A stretch of 64,000 bases of DNA from Cyrtodaria siliqua (Eukaryota > Mollusca > Bivalvia > Adapedonta > Hiatellidae): assembly GCA_037043455.1 (NCBI GenBank), contig JAWPHD010008245.1, forward strand, positions 53,604 to 117,603, written 5' to 3'. The translations under genes and the position numbers were made by a program. This document shows positions 43,601 to 45,205 of the stretch, in pieces (position 1 is the first letter of the stretch; every line of letters begins with the position of its first letter). The notes under the pieces are model-generated. The model had not been told where the DNA came from, ran no database searches, and saw only the letters and a list, made by a program, of their open reading frames with translations.

Positions 43601-44052
43601 TCGGAGCTCACCTTCGAAATAAATGGCCACAGAGAGGAAGAAGCACATAAGGATGAACATCGTCACTACAATTATTATCGACTAGCAAAATGTTTAGTGA
43701 CTATCGTTTGATTTTTAAATAGATAGGTTTAAAAGCGTGTGGTTACTTTCTGGTCATAGAACTGGCTTTCGAAGTCAAATGGTAGAACTAAATCACTCAA
43801 CAAAATATGGCGTTACAGTACCGGGCAAATAGCATGAATGTCACAATAGGCTTGAAACAGATCATCCCTACTAATCCAGCCAGGCTACTTTTTTACCCCA
43901 CCCACCCTTTTGCGCAAGTCGGTAAGACCGGCCAATTTATTTCTTATAATTTCATAAAATAAACCATTTTTAAAGTCAGATACCGTTTTCAGTTTTTGTT
44001 TCACAACTTCGTCATCACCATTTTTGACACTCCAAAGCAAATCTTCAGACAT
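16555..44052 (-). CDS. MTPN: myotrophin (V-1) homologue, four-exon spliced gene
   Basis: Exons at 43984-44052, 36827-36943, 35414-35497 and 16555-16641 join to a 118-residue protein, the same length as vertebrate myotrophin. All three introns are phase 0 with GT donors (GTATCT, GTAAGT, GTATGC) and CAG acceptors after T-rich tracts. The protein has a short helical N-terminus, two clear ankyrin repeats (exons 2 and 3) and a C-terminal cap containing GADK and PDG, as in the family. Family knowledge: myotrophin is a cytosolic ankyrin protein that binds the CapZ capping protein and blocks its capping of actin barbed ends. The gene covers 27.5 kb for 357 coding bases; intron 3 is about 18.8 kb and contains a whole Polinton plus a satellite array. 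UTRs and promoter were not located. Exon order, phase and homology make the call strong; expression is not shown. Confidence 0.93.
16642..17808. other. left part of myotrophin intron 3
   Basis: AT-rich, with no coding signal beyond short chance frames. CCCAAGACAGAAAGGCGTCC near 17306 recurs with one change near 17540, a small dispersed duplication. The Polinton begins at 17809. Confidence 0.6.
17809..18075 (+). repeat. Polinton left terminal inverted repeat
   Basis: The first 212 bp (17809-18020) are identical to the right end. After a 31-bp segment present only in the right copy, identity resumes for another 43 bp (18021-18063) and then fades. It contains two perfect hairpins: a 12-bp stem CTGTTGTAATTT/AAATTACAACAG at about 17824-17858, and AAATCAGCAT-GAAA-ATGCTGATTT at about 17917-17942. 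Confidence 0.95.
18076..18147. other. spacer between left TIR and first Polinton gene
   Basis: 72 bp of AT-rich DNA with no gene. It probably holds the 3' end and poly(A) site of the minus-strand gene cluster (TTTATT, i.e. AATAAA on the minus strand, lies near 18143). Confidence 0.4.
18148..18738 (-). CDS. conserved Polinton protein with central hydrophobic hairpin
   Basis: The product is 196 residues. Order: Pro-rich N-terminus with SLYPDLP; charged helix (about 27-53) with ERDIRQSLYKKYKRG; two hydrophobic segments (about 60-100) that could form a membrane hairpin; basic stretch RRKLNAKAQKHHEIKTLAEA; then a long charged helix to the C-terminus. From memory, the combination of a KYKRG motif, TM hairpin and EIKTLAEAKLNSI helix recurs next to capsid genes in invertebrate Polintons. 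Its function is not known; a virion or membrane-associated role is inferred. The start follows the AT-rich leader typical of the element. It is the first gene inside the left TIR. Confidence 0.75.
   Translation of the reverse strand: MKQPTAPSLYPDLPVENSVENGQNYRLQKISEIEKKLITERDIRQSLYKKYKRGINITDGIDTTLISAGVIMAGIGFVIPVLLPLEIAAIVCGATGVCVNFIRRKLNAKAQKHHEIKTLAEAKLNSIKQLISKALSDAQISDQEFKMILDELDKYYSLKQDTKQKKAEISEVQKKELVEQGRKEAMATLQKSLKSV
18760..19257 (-). CDS. uncharacterised Polinton protein, N-terminal coiled coil and beta-rich C-terminus
   Basis: The product is 165 residues. Residues 12-50 form heptad-like helix (LEALINDVQNLYRRIVPFV, LKNRVDNLKY). The rest is rich in beta-forming and Gly residues (RRGRIMGIGLACERLVGDV, GITLHIIPRN) and ends hydrophobic. 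A coiled-coil stalk followed by a beta domain is the layout of trimeric fibre or spike-like virion proteins; that is inference from layout only. It lies between the hairpin protein (21 bp away) and the penton candidate (25 bp away), in one minus-strand cluster. Confidence 0.65.
   Translation of the reverse strand: MSIYGPTRPKKTEDLEALINDVQNLYRRIVPFVSQFNHLKNRVDNLKYGIITIFAEAKGPLVLNRILSFGNGGAESNVGHVMTRRGRIMGIGLACERLVGDVTVIVSVNGVEQPNYGITLHIIPRNHDNFDEPLEIGVGSVVNFVCKVANATAVNTVASLLIELI
19283..19927 (-). CDS. probable penton / minor capsid (single jelly-roll) protein
   Basis: The product is 214 residues from the preferred ATG at 19927; an upstream in-frame ATG at 19957 would add a short Lys/Tyr/Ile leader that overlaps the divergent promoter. 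The sequence alternates beta strands with turns (YTIGWYNIIHETA, FPGGLYNFQDLVKKF, HLEQVNTSSNYFNGKPSTI, ITELKIEVRDEYGN). Size, beta-richness and position beside other structural genes match the Polinton minor capsid protein that forms the vertex. No catalytic motif is seen. It is divergent from the gene starting at 19966, with 38 bp between. A structure prediction should decide. Confidence 0.55.
   Translation of the reverse strand: MFHTISNIDNSINLQQYIDNRDGTKRVGLKSFTYTIGWYNIIHETAKTRNPAKTESFPGGLYNFQDLVKKFKKLNESIILDSIVQIGTAIIHTPIETRMSSGLSKMLGFKDRKWLTGTNIGDYPINLAPYKQLYVHLEQVNTSSNYFNGKPSTIIGVVPVVNKEFGDIVYTSFYPEYHCLMNGAITELKIEVRDEYGNKIYNHGLSMSCVLEII
19928..19965. promoter_or_regulatory. 38-bp divergent promoter
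   Basis: A tract of alternating TA plus T/A runs (TTTTTTTAATATATATATAT) lies between the penton candidate and the FWQNQLN-family gene. It is too short for separate promoters, so a shared bidirectional TATA-type element is inferred. Confidence 0.5.
19966..21103 (+). pseudogene. conserved Polinton structural-type protein, frameshifted near its start
   Basis: The main open frame (from an internal ATG at 20033) gives 356 residues with the hallmark FWQNQLNFAIWCATSGCG, a FRFHVYYQVRRIL helix, FNNTYNQNAYERIC, and DSIRTYCWAILGSQSQTR followed by LGTGTAFDAQKQFLANVEDA. It ends in a C-terminal membrane helix (about 335-354). From memory, these blocks are highly conserved in invertebrate Polintons; the role is unknown and probably structural. 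The natural start seems to be the ATG at 19966, just after the divergent AT-rich promoter, but that frame runs into a stop. The two frames meet at a GGGG run (20019-20022), so one extra base is the likely break. It may instead be an assembly error, or translation may start internally. The 3' end overlaps the convergent gene by 20 bp. Confidence 0.75.
21084..22457 (-). CDS. large uncharacterised coiled-coil and membrane protein of the Polinton
   Basis: The product is 457 residues. The N-terminal 80 residues are acidic (DIDDMTEEDWDRADRALEDE). A mixed region contains KLDTLVKKHGVDFVKNNLNI and NPNESIKFY. Residues about 225-325 form a long charged coiled coil (REIRGLDKVLQSFRGEFTNN, EDERSARLEVASENKEALRS). 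Then LGERIKTLFREQGITIVSIL leads into a hydrophobic helix, a Pro/Gly linker, an amphipathic Ala/Leu/Gly stretch (LLNLGKLLANLAGKAAAALP) and a last TM-like segment ending KSRK. The LGERIKTLFREQG motif recurs, from memory, in invertebrate Polintons. A membrane-active virion role is inferred only. It is divergent from the capsid gene, with 46 bp between starts. Confidence 0.75.
   Translation of the reverse strand: MAEGGFENPAFDIDDMTEEDWDRADRALEDEFIQPDPEFQRQIVNENNYIDQLQGEDKTEEQLTQKKWLVDQFFTEVNAEISGIDYKNDFRVAEDEIGRTMLYTVGMDDVPLTYYKGNNPNESIKFYKLDTLVKKHGVDFVKNNLNIYDYLVPRERKAQGRAELASLAKTRDTITKEGENIPMQTFSTTEDVQNTVDAVNTIESDLSNTIDETHPKTAVQPESLTMREIRGLDKVLQSFRGEFTNNLSKLTELDKDITKEKQKLEQVSTPGQEDEFQQERIRDRIKNLEDERSARLEVASENKEALRSQINRIKETINKVLKKDTTLGERIKTLFREQGITIVSILTAFGMIIGVLVDTIIPTTGGGTAPVPTPKPDPSSVKDWIKKQLLNLGKLLANLAGKAAAALPGVIGAIVSWLLSATGNVINWLGNNLWALLVFVSGLLYVAAKEWFSKSRK
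22458..22503. promoter_or_regulatory. 46-bp divergent promoter
   Basis: This AT-only tract between the coiled-coil membrane gene and the capsid gene contains TTTTAAAAAATA and TTTAAAAAATAAAA, so the same motif faces both ways. It is inferred to be a bidirectional late-type promoter. Confidence 0.45.
22504..23776 (+). pseudogene. MCP: major capsid protein (double jelly-roll), broken by two frameshifts
   Basis: Three consecutive frames (22504-23133, about 23130-23550, about 23540-23776) cover one protein of roughly 420 residues, usual for Polinton MCPs. Diagnostic blocks are CLEFDTVSDVELARQIRQQ, the NINVPARSMKGILMLF motif of the second jelly-roll, and LHGSGRRIENGSEGITILI near the end. The first break lies at about 23128-23134, where the frame meets a stop and the next frame has no ATG. 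The second lies at about 23535-23560. Both are consistent with loss of a single base. As read, no full capsid protein can be made; sequencing or assembly error is the alternative. The end overlaps the ATPase start by about 50 bp. Family role: virion shell building block. Confidence 0.85.
23727..24410 (+). CDS. A32-like (FtsK/HerA) DNA-packaging ATPase
   Basis: The product is 227 residues. Walker A GQTGCGKT is at 33-40, Walker B LYIIDDC at about 118-124, and the sensor-like segment RHAKQSVWVISQRYNSV at about 145-161. In this family the enzyme uses ATP to drive viral genome packaging into the capsid. The length is usual for Polinton ATPases. The first ATG (23727) overlaps the end of the capsid frame; the next in-frame ATG (23748) is also possible. 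The frame is intact, unlike its upstream neighbour. It ends 2 bp from the end of the convergent small membrane gene, where AATAAA signals occur on both strands. Confidence 0.9.
   Translation: MRKSISKMEDSKKQDTSLQEKYPKYSHSAIICGQTGCGKTEFVLDILEQEYVGVFEHIIILCPTIEWNEAYKNRSWIGDVKNPKDKKIIIVNPVSNGKEMLQELLRFFFKQYAGQPTLYIIDDCSATKELTKKKDMLSELAFSGRHAKQSVWVISQRYNSVLKDLRDQVKWLCMFYTKDRDSYENCLRENDVIPTLEERTRIKKALAKTKYSKLILRTDQPTGYWVE
24411..24430. terminator. back-to-back poly(A) signals
   Basis: Between the convergent ATPase and small membrane gene, AATAAA can be read on the plus strand (within AAAAATAAAAAC) and on the minus strand (TTTATT on plus). This is a compact bidirectional polyadenylation site. Confidence 0.5.
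24412..24726 (-). CDS. small uncharacterised membrane protein
   Basis: The product is 104 residues with no recognised family. The N-terminal part is polar with a cysteine cluster (DVKCCICVSES). Then come beta-type sequence (ETPVISVTKDGVEYFICE), GYVLQAP, and a single strong C-terminal membrane helix from about residue 79 (SAVVPILVSALSVWVIWETL). The start is preceded on its strand by TTATATAAGAAAAA, the element's usual AT-rich leader. It is convergent with the ATPase and divergent from the gene at 24956. Confidence 0.65.
   Translation of the reverse strand: MDLKITDGENSDYNKNKIALDIMTRDDVKCCICVSESKFLQTYEKGAQETPVISVTKDGVEYFICEPRGYVLQAPKNMSSAVVPILVSALSVWVIWETLVFIFK
24727..24955. promoter_or_regulatory. 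repeat-rich divergent intergenic region
   Basis: At 229 bp this is by far the longest gap between Polinton genes. It holds several imperfect, partly inverted copies of AGCAATGTTAATAGCAAT (for example near 24833, 24871 and 24897), plus TATTGCTAATAGCATTGC. Clustered short direct and inverted repeats in an otherwise packed element suggest a promoter or regulator-binding region, or a replication element. This is inference. Confidence 0.45.
24956..25558 (+). CDS. conserved Polinton protein (YEARLGASMTKTLG family)
   Basis: The product is 200 residues from the first ATG. An alternative start at 25073 (residue 40) follows AATATAAAA, the leader seen at other genes, and would drop an N-terminal hydrophobic helix (about 5-30). 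The core is LYCRYEARLGASMTKTLGNS, then PPKLIEDLEEDPFINHALTS and CELYYRYGMCLAPFTAILTT. From memory, these blocks recur in invertebrate Polintons, with unknown function. The N-terminal helix is encoded partly by the upstream AATGTTAATA repeats, which argues mildly for the downstream start. Its last 20 bp overlap the next gene. Confidence 0.7.
   Translation: MLIKMLLTILTITSCMNIAASCFVFYIYFKIKNKINNIKMNAEELLQNISEQTEPDESKQQETKKERLSAIVAGGGSRQYLGKDIQLTNIDSMPPDEINKLYCRYEARLGASMTKTLGNSFINLYVMGVSKYFNVNNPPKLIEDLEEDPFINHALTSACCELYYRYGMCLAPFTAILTTVRHIDFNKNKIIDNINGEPRE
25539..25892 (+). CDS. small basic protein with one membrane segment
   Basis: The product is 117 residues. A basic stretch KNPKRIEAGKKGAAARKAKR (about 22-41) is followed by a polar linker, a hydrophobic helix (IPPCLVLLGIAGLGLYIY, about 76-93), then NKKSATQPVAVQP and a PKDPFDF tail. 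The KNPKR-AGK pattern followed by a TM helix recurs in invertebrate Polintons, from memory. The basic part could bind DNA or another virion component while anchored in a membrane; that is inference. It overlaps the preceding gene by 20 bp. Confidence 0.65.
   Translation: MENQESEVIPVVTQPVEQQKVKNPKRIEAGKKGAAARKAKRLLQDANQNAANQITKITIGEEEPEKIKINVYKNYIPPCLVLLGIAGLGLYIYNKKSATQPVAVQPVHVAPKDPFDF
25926..26162 (+). CDS. small hydrophobic Polinton protein ending GIIPADIMK
   Basis: The product is 78 residues, mildly hydrophobic throughout (YHAGVETLLTVGFSEINRKI, LSLSGNIMLAMSTKDMLI). The RKILKRPVIKVDF block and C-terminal GIIPADIMK tail match small Polinton proteins I recall from other invertebrates; function unknown. 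The leader CATATAAAAAA directly precedes the ATG. It is the middle of three short plus-strand genes with 25-33 bp gaps. Confidence 0.65.
   Translation: MAASIDGKQIVNIIYHAGVETLLTVGFSEINRKILKRPVIKVDFNMTDVLSLSGNIMLAMSTKDMLIRQGIIPADIMK
26188..26607 (+). CDS. conserved Polinton protein with terminal hydrophobic helices
   Basis: The product is 139 residues. The N-terminal hydrophobic segment contains GGALTNALAFTGSNYFFSKM. A long charged helix follows (ERQRHDKAVEQLNAAQ, then EWNKKRTERLDFINKQLQKE), then DVDQAMKQYY, LSDFYTPSPDQQNREITF and a C-terminal membrane helix. The EWNKKRTERLDFIN and LSDFYTPS blocks are strongly conserved in invertebrate Polintons from memory; function unknown. The leader TATATATATAAAAAA abuts the ATG. 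The frame is intact. Confidence 0.7.
   Translation: MASAVAMMIGGALTNALAFTGSNYFFSKMGSHSDEERQRHDKAVEQLNAAQVEWNKKRTERLDFINKQLQKEHHAKQTFDDVDQAMKQYYYITGKHLLLEPEPKLSDFYTPSPDQQNREITFIVVGMAATGFVAYKLIS
26608..26675. other. T-rich spacer between convergent Polinton genes
   Basis: This 68-bp gap separates the convergent genes ending at 26607 and 26676. It has an A-run just after the stop and an unbroken T-run at about 26642-26660. No gene is seen; it probably acts as a shared 3' end. Confidence 0.5.
26676..26987 (-). CDS. small protein, possible OB-fold single-stranded DNA-binding protein
   Basis: The product is 103 residues. Acidic N-terminal helix (ITTAQFDELLEEQYQN), then LNKIYKITDTKIVDTEYGPS, VLTLLDNGEVWAPDHLKNKL, and a basic C-terminal part with PYYIRPLGLKP and KNNKKNRYHAYDLVFS. 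The pattern 'YGPS-(beta)-DNGEVWAP-L' resembles OB-fold ssDNA-binding proteins of eukaryotic mobile elements that I recall, where an aromatic/proline strand follows an acidic turn. This would fit a replication role for protein-primed PolB. The assignment is tentative. It is divergent from the integrase, with 43 bp between starts. Confidence 0.6.
   Translation of the reverse strand: MEITTAQFDELLEEQYQNSTKKWTDLELNKIYKITDTKIVDTEYGPSMVLTLLDNGEVWAPDHLKNKLEKSAKPPYYIRPLGLKPCKNNKKNRYHAYDLVFSK
26988..27030. promoter_or_regulatory. 43-bp divergent promoter upstream of integrase
   Basis: It contains TTATATAA as a palindromic TATA-like centre (about 27001-27008), with GAAAAAATG at the plus start and its mirror at the minus start. 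Confidence 0.45.
27031..27945 (+). CDS. int: Polinton integrase (retroviral-like rve, DDE)
   Basis: The product is 304 residues. The N-terminus YYSPKGFWRGYTAVKKLAKE is the classic Polinton integrase opening. The catalytic triad is visible: D69 in HQADLLFLP, D135 in QVDPGREF, E170 in RDQALVERFNRTL (34 residues between D135 and E170). The C-terminal part (DPMWSVDIHKIKS, then GFVKEELL) is the small DNA-binding beta domain. Family role: processing of the element ends and strand transfer, giving a 6-bp target duplication, which agrees with TATATA at both flanks. The frame is intact. The 3' end overlaps the convergent polymerase by 16 bp. Confidence 0.95.
   Translation: MEKIYYSPKGFWRGYTAVKKLAKEAGVSEKKALEFLKKQAVWQIYLPAPKKIVRPRFDVSAKNGVHQADLLFLPHDTFGIGRGRKTYKYALTVVDIASRYKEAEPLTSKDSKEVAKAFENIYSRHLKYPKLLQVDPGREFMGAVSQLMAKHKVNIRRGRTEIHRDQALVERFNRTLAERLFGYQYAKEIDSQKRNREWVKRLPKVVKAINSETKKPPLVETKILKDDPICMNASVRYLYQPGEQEGGRRRATDPMWSVDIHKIKSYMVTQGIRVYYLKAPAPQRGFVKEELLIVPANTQIHKFL
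27930..31742 (-). CDS. polB: protein-primed family-B DNA polymerase
   Basis: The product is 1270 residues. The N-terminal part is basic (LRKRRRAKKQRKKDNKK) followed by conserved blocks such as KAIINVNNKDDRCLEVAL. A Cys/His finger spans about 390-432 (FCDRC ... H ... DC). The 3'-5' exonuclease shows ExoI YADFES (468-472), ExoII HNLKGYDSH (612-620) and ExoIII YLKTDVTLLADVF (754-766). Between ExoI and ExoII sits a Cys4/His motif at about 559-594 (CWIC, CGKNC, DHCHFTG, HKNC) like endonuclease VII/HNH. Polymerase motifs: A YFDANNLYGWAM (852-863), B LMNNSVFGKT (1011-1020), C YTDTDSLL (1112-1119). It replicates the linear genome from a terminal protein. The frame is fully open. Start at 31742; the divergent zinc-ribbon gene is 71 bp away. 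Confidence 0.95.
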   Translation of the reverse strand: MENEETIRNLIRLYDNGVIGKETLEHSLMVIQPPKAKPPEFIQPEGVKETPKNSTLENLRKRRRAKKQRKKDNKKLQVNDEIPKVNDVKLHKVDNKIYKELKLVDKPICGYFKAYEISATEYKDPRKLLLDKKSIITKQITKELKNNGIKFQLGLTVELFKDDGATKKYTTAVLHSEQNTVLSSEKINELYDESSDDIQESLERFTNTASGLEIDYCVTLYLNFAKYEPLKGSSYIPLHKVISDKKAIINVNNKDDRCLEVALVSALWTDKNNPTRMSSYNKHMGKLNMKGIACPTPISDISKVEKQNNLAINVYGYTVSEKIKKASVFPYKISEQPKDIKRINLMLISEDTEVEPENEDDPNNEEGIIDDNYNPDDNHEVKKETKYHWCWIKDLNKLLYDQNKHHGKTYFCDRCLHGYSDEKLLEKHKEDCEGINKNSCRIEMPKKGTITKFKNHQNQMPVPYAIYADFESIIKPESIKFGKKSKITSVHEACGFGYQVVRYDGKTEEPVIYRGEDTVEKFLNHLECEKSKINNIFAHPKPLIMTQQNEIDYEKATHCWICENEIGRKCGKNCKVRDHCHFTGEYRGAAHKNCNLKLKIKPNKTIIPVIIHNLKGYDSHLIMQKIHKMKGNITCIPNNAEKYISFSAGQLRFLDSCQFMMKPLDELVKATDKSDFKITKNQFGKQADLLLRKGVYPYGYMDSMEKFKKTQLPPIGKFYDSLKDESKSPEDYEYAQKIWKEFNCKTLGDYHDLYLKTDVTLLADVFQTFRKTCMNAYKLDPLHYYTAPGLSWDALLKHSKIELELLTDIDKHLFIEKGMRGGISMVSKRYAKANNLHVADYNPNEENNFLMYFDANNLYGWAMSQPLPYSGFVWKIKNKSGRFSKPKPGKGQMLEVDLEYPKKLHEFHNDYPLAPERLAVKKEWLSEYQTDLLENNGMINTEQLVPNLRDKEKYVIHYKNLQLYLSLGMKLKKVHRVLEFNEKPWMESYINLNTELRKKAKSKFETDFYKLMNNSVFGKTMENLRKRTDIKLVRTDGSENEKIRKIIAKPNFNRRIKFSDELSAVHVNKTKLTLNKPIYVGMAVLDLSKYMMYDWYYNTLKKRYGDNCTLLYTDTDSLLVDIKTDDAYKDMAEMKDEYDLSDYPKNHPMHDDTNKKVIGKMKDECNGVAIAEYVGLRPKLYSILRSDEQIIKKAKGVKEYVVKKHINFENYKDALFNKKKYTHEMNMLRSIKHQIYGITVNKVTLSPFYSKRYIREDGITTDAHGFHKNL
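31743..31813. promoter_or_regulatory. 71-bp divergent promoter between polB and zinc-binding gene
   Basis: AT-rich, with TTATATATTTAAC on one side and AATATAAAAAAATATTTATAG on the other. It is a probable shared promoter for the replication-side genes. Confidence 0.45.
31814..32083 (+). CDS. small Cys/His zinc-binding protein
   Basis: The product is 89 residues. The N-terminal cluster is CKFLKIGLHNPCKNKP, then DYCSLHKYR (C, C, C, H spacing). The second cluster is VPCIKCKKGTYAKYQVCVGC (CxxC ... CxxC). The C-terminus is basic and aromatic. Two small treble-clef or ribbon-like zinc sites suggest nucleic-acid or protein binding. From memory, the CKFL...CSLHKYR...PCIKC layout recurs at Polinton ends. 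It lies next to the right TIR and is divergent from polB, so it may be expressed early with the polymerase; that is inference. Confidence 0.75.
   Translation: MEINVCKFLKIGLHNPCKNKPTKNSDYCSLHKYRLKTSQVVPCIKCKKGTYAKYQVCVGCGAASIRRMQDYWKFKLYNKECLKFRRIEI
32083..32380 (-). repeat. Polinton right terminal inverted repeat
   Basis: This is the reverse complement of the left TIR, with an extra 31-bp AT-rich segment near 32138-32168. Its inner edge reaches the stop codon of the zinc-ribbon gene at 32081-32083, so the last gene ends at the TIR. The same two hairpins are present. Confidence 0.95.
32387..33068. repeat. 39-bp x5 tandem repeat and flanks, right of the Polinton
   Basis: Five near-identical 39-bp units run at about 32539-32733; each contains GTAACTACAGATCCCATAG and TGGAGGCAATTT. 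The open frame on the minus strand here is a consequence of 39 being a multiple of 3. The stretch at 32402-32445 resembles 3157-3200, a dispersed repeat. A 20-bp duplication of TTGATCTTAAGTTCTAGTAT lies at about 33024-33063. Confidence 0.8.
33069..35230. repeat. 28-bp satellite, about 77 tandem copies
   Basis: The unit contains GAATCGTATGGCGGGAGGTG followed by TACATTAA. Two variant classes are visible: ATTAAGAATCGTATGG dominates the first 600 bp and AGTAAGAATCGAATGG the rest. A 16-unit block is duplicated with an offset of 457 bp (448 plus a 9-bp insertion): GGTATACAGT at 34011 and 34468, GACATGTACAGT at 34121 and 34578. Because 28 is not a multiple of 3 and the unit lacks stops in one strand, long minus-strand open frames result; they are not genes. 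The array lies in intron 3, less than 200 bp from exon 3. Confidence 0.97.
35231..35345. repeat. dispersed repeat, inverted copy of 6170-6295
   Basis: It contains AAAAGTGGGTGGTCAGCCTC, CACCACAAAAATAATT and CGTCATATATAACC. The reverse complement is found at about 6170-6295 (GGTGGTGGAGGCAGACCACC). The ends carry the poly(AAAC)-like tail ATAAACAAACAAAC, suggesting a SINE-type 3' end. Confidence 0.65.
35414..35497 (-). CDS. MTPN: myotrophin exon 3 (second ankyrin repeat)
   Basis: The exon is 28 codons, phase 0, with a long T-tract and CAG acceptor at 35498-35500 and donor GTATGC. It encodes a KHGISPLLAAIWENHIDAV type ankyrin repeat matching the family's KHHITPLL segment. A long-TIR MITE begins only 47 bp upstream of the acceptor, and the 28-bp satellite begins under 200 bp downstream of the donor. 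Confidence 0.93.
35545..36031. mobile_element. long-TIR MITE, copy 1 (intron 2)
   Basis: It starts AAAGGGGATGATGCACTGTT and ends with the inverted counterpart GTGCATCAACCACTT; the arms of about 150 bp pair with mismatches. The right arm contains GCGATGACGTCATGG with the palindromic CRE core TGACGTCA. It has no coding capacity. The left end is 47 bp from the exon 3 acceptor. Confidence 0.75.
36032..36826. other. remainder of intron 2
   Basis: No gene is seen. It holds AGTGACCTTGATCTTTGACC near 36660 (a motif shared with other repeats here) and otherwise unique AT-rich sequence. Confidence 0.5.
36827..36943 (-). CDS. MTPN: myotrophin exon 2 (first ankyrin repeat)
   Basis: The exon is 39 codons, phase 0 at both ends. 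The acceptor TTTTCAG lies just above 36943 and the consensus donor GTAAGT at 36826-36821. It carries a canonical ankyrin repeat, with GGRNALHFAADYGQIKVIE, corresponding to the myotrophin segment with GGRKPLHYAAD. Confidence 0.93.
37287..37808. mobile_element. long-TIR MITE, copy 2 (intron 1)
   Basis: Same family as copy 1: AAAGGGGAAATTGCACT at the left, AGTGCAACATCCGCTTT at the right. TGACGTCA is present in both arms (TTGATGACGTCATCGTGCC and GCGATGACGTCATCAAT). Confidence 0.75.
37850..37935. repeat. short tandem repeat of CGAGCTACTCTACTCGCC
   Basis: About four imperfect 18-bp units are visible (GAGCTACTCTACTCGCCC, GAGCTACTTACTCGCCT and so on). Confidence 0.8.
38350..39000. repeat. dispersed 'AACAAGAGGCC' repeat, second copy
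   Basis: AACAAGAGGCCCAAGAGGGT, then GTGGACGCTCTACTGGCTAA. The same sequence occurs at 5043-5110. It then runs into AAGGGCCATAACTCTG-type repeat sequence. Confidence 0.65.
39001..40917 (+). repeat. 320-bp tandem repeat array, copy B (intron 1)
   Basis: CAGAGGAGTAGTCGCTACAA recurs every 320-321 bp (near 39195, 39517, 39836, 40157, 40476, 40795), giving about 5.6 monomers. Each monomer contains GTAAACAAAGATGGCC, CATCATGTCATGCTGATCAT and GGCGGCCATCTTG. The right end is GACGGACGCCGCACCACGGC, then TAAGCTCTGCTGATC, the same terminus as at 10516. Confidence 0.9.
41000..42300. repeat. degenerate tandem repeats of about 160 bp and a 215-bp duplication
   Basis: TTATCTGCCCTTTGCTTGGA-type lines recur near 41406, 41658, 41825, 41984 and 42147. 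ATCATCAGCTCCAAAAAGTA occurs twice (41251 and 41470), starting a direct duplication of about 215 bp. The part at 41000-41250 matches repeats at 7100-7600. No gene. Confidence 0.7.
42301..43036. other. intron 1 sequence with a 23-C homopolymer
   Basis: An unbroken run of C lies at 42405-42427. No coding signal otherwise. Confidence 0.7.
43037..43428. mobile_element. foldback MITE with about 77-bp TIRs (intron 1)
   Basis: Left arm TAACAGTCTATTAAATCATT continues to CCTCATTACT. The right arm is its reverse complement with few changes (AGTAATGAGTTTCTTGAAAC ... TTTAATAGACTGTTA). The short centre also contains inverted GTGTTCTGAGAA-like blocks. No coding capacity. Confidence 0.75.
43429..43983. other. 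intron 1 sequence next to exon 1
   Basis: No gene or repeat is recognised. AATAAA occurs at 43619, but no coding frame precedes it. Confidence 0.4.
43984..44052 (-). CDS. MTPN: myotrophin exon 1 (start exon)
   Basis: The exon encodes 23 residues beginning MSEDLLWSVKNGDDEVVKQK, which aligns with the N-terminal helix of myotrophin (Trp and KNGD conserved). The ATG is at 44052-44050 and the donor GTATCT follows at 43983. In-frame translation cannot extend past the donor without losing similarity. Confidence 0.9.
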
Positions 44053-44789
44053 ATTGATGTTTTATCACTAAATTCCTGAATTTTAGGGTGTAAAAAGGTT
44101 CTTCCGTTTGCAGGTATAATAGATTTGTAAGGAATGTTTTGATAAGTCAGGAGTAATAGTTTCAACCAATCAAATATTGCAATGCATCTCGTGAGTCATA
44201 GACGGATTTTCCAGCTACCTATCCGCACGAAAACCGTGAATAATTCACACTATCCGCACGAATATGGTGAAGAAAGATAGAGAATGCTATCACAATAAGT
44301 CGAACAGGAATGTAGCATGCAAGTACCAATACATTCTAAAACTAGGCAGTGATTTAAACAGTACTGGTTTATTACGTCTGACTAGGCAAAGAATACGGAG
44401 AATGGCGAGTCTCTGATATATATTTGTTATTGAAACAAAAATGCATAGGCCTATTCATGACTTTCCATTGCCAACATGTTGAGATTTAACCTTATTTTCA
44501 CTAGGTGATCACATTTGTCTTACTCGGTTTTTATACTGTTTATACTTAGGTGCTATCATCCCAGGTTCAGGGGATATGACACGGCAGTACAAACACTGTA
44601 TTCAACTGAAAACACTTGTCGTCCAGGTAAGTTTATCGATTATACGCTGCATTTATTGATTTTTACTGCGCTTATCGTGGCGGTATGCGAGAGGCCTCGA
44701 CGACGAAACACCCATCTACATTGCAAGCAGACATTATATATATTGACAGTTGTTTTACTGATTTTTTTACATATTTTGCATTGCCAGAA
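44053..44789. other. upstream region of myotrophin, with a dispersed repeat
   Basis: It should include the myotrophin 5' UTR and promoter; no TATA box stands out. 44590-44650 (ACTTGTCGTCCAGGTAAG, TATCGATTATACGCTGCA) is repeated in reverse at 63215-63290. Confidence 0.5.
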
Positions 44790-45205
44790 GGCCAAATAAA
44801 TCACCTTTTAAATGGTGTAATTTTATTCCAAATAACGATTAAATAAATAGGCAAAATCTCGAGTTGGAACGGTAATGTATCGCATTTTTTCTCCTTTTTT
44901 TAACGCTTTTACGCGCATCACCATGTTTTTATTGTTTTGGTCATCAAACATTTGGTGTTTAATAAATATTTAAATAAGATGCATGGTTAGAAAGCCTAAT
45001 AAATAACCTTTCTAATGGTGTAATTTTGTTCGAAATAATGGTTACATAAATAGGTAAAAACTCCAGTTGGAAAGGAAATATAACGCATTTTTCTTTTCTT
45101 ACAGCGTTCACGCACATCACCGTGTGTTTATTGTTTTGGTCATCAAACATATACATGTATTGTTTAATGAATATTTACATAAGATGCATGGTTAGACAGC
45201 CAAAT
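44790..45205 (+). repeat. 206-bp tandem duplication
   Basis: GATGCATGGTTAG recurs near 44978 and 45184, and TTGTTTTGGTCATCAAACAT occurs in both units. The units are diverged by several percent or more. Confidence 0.8.
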
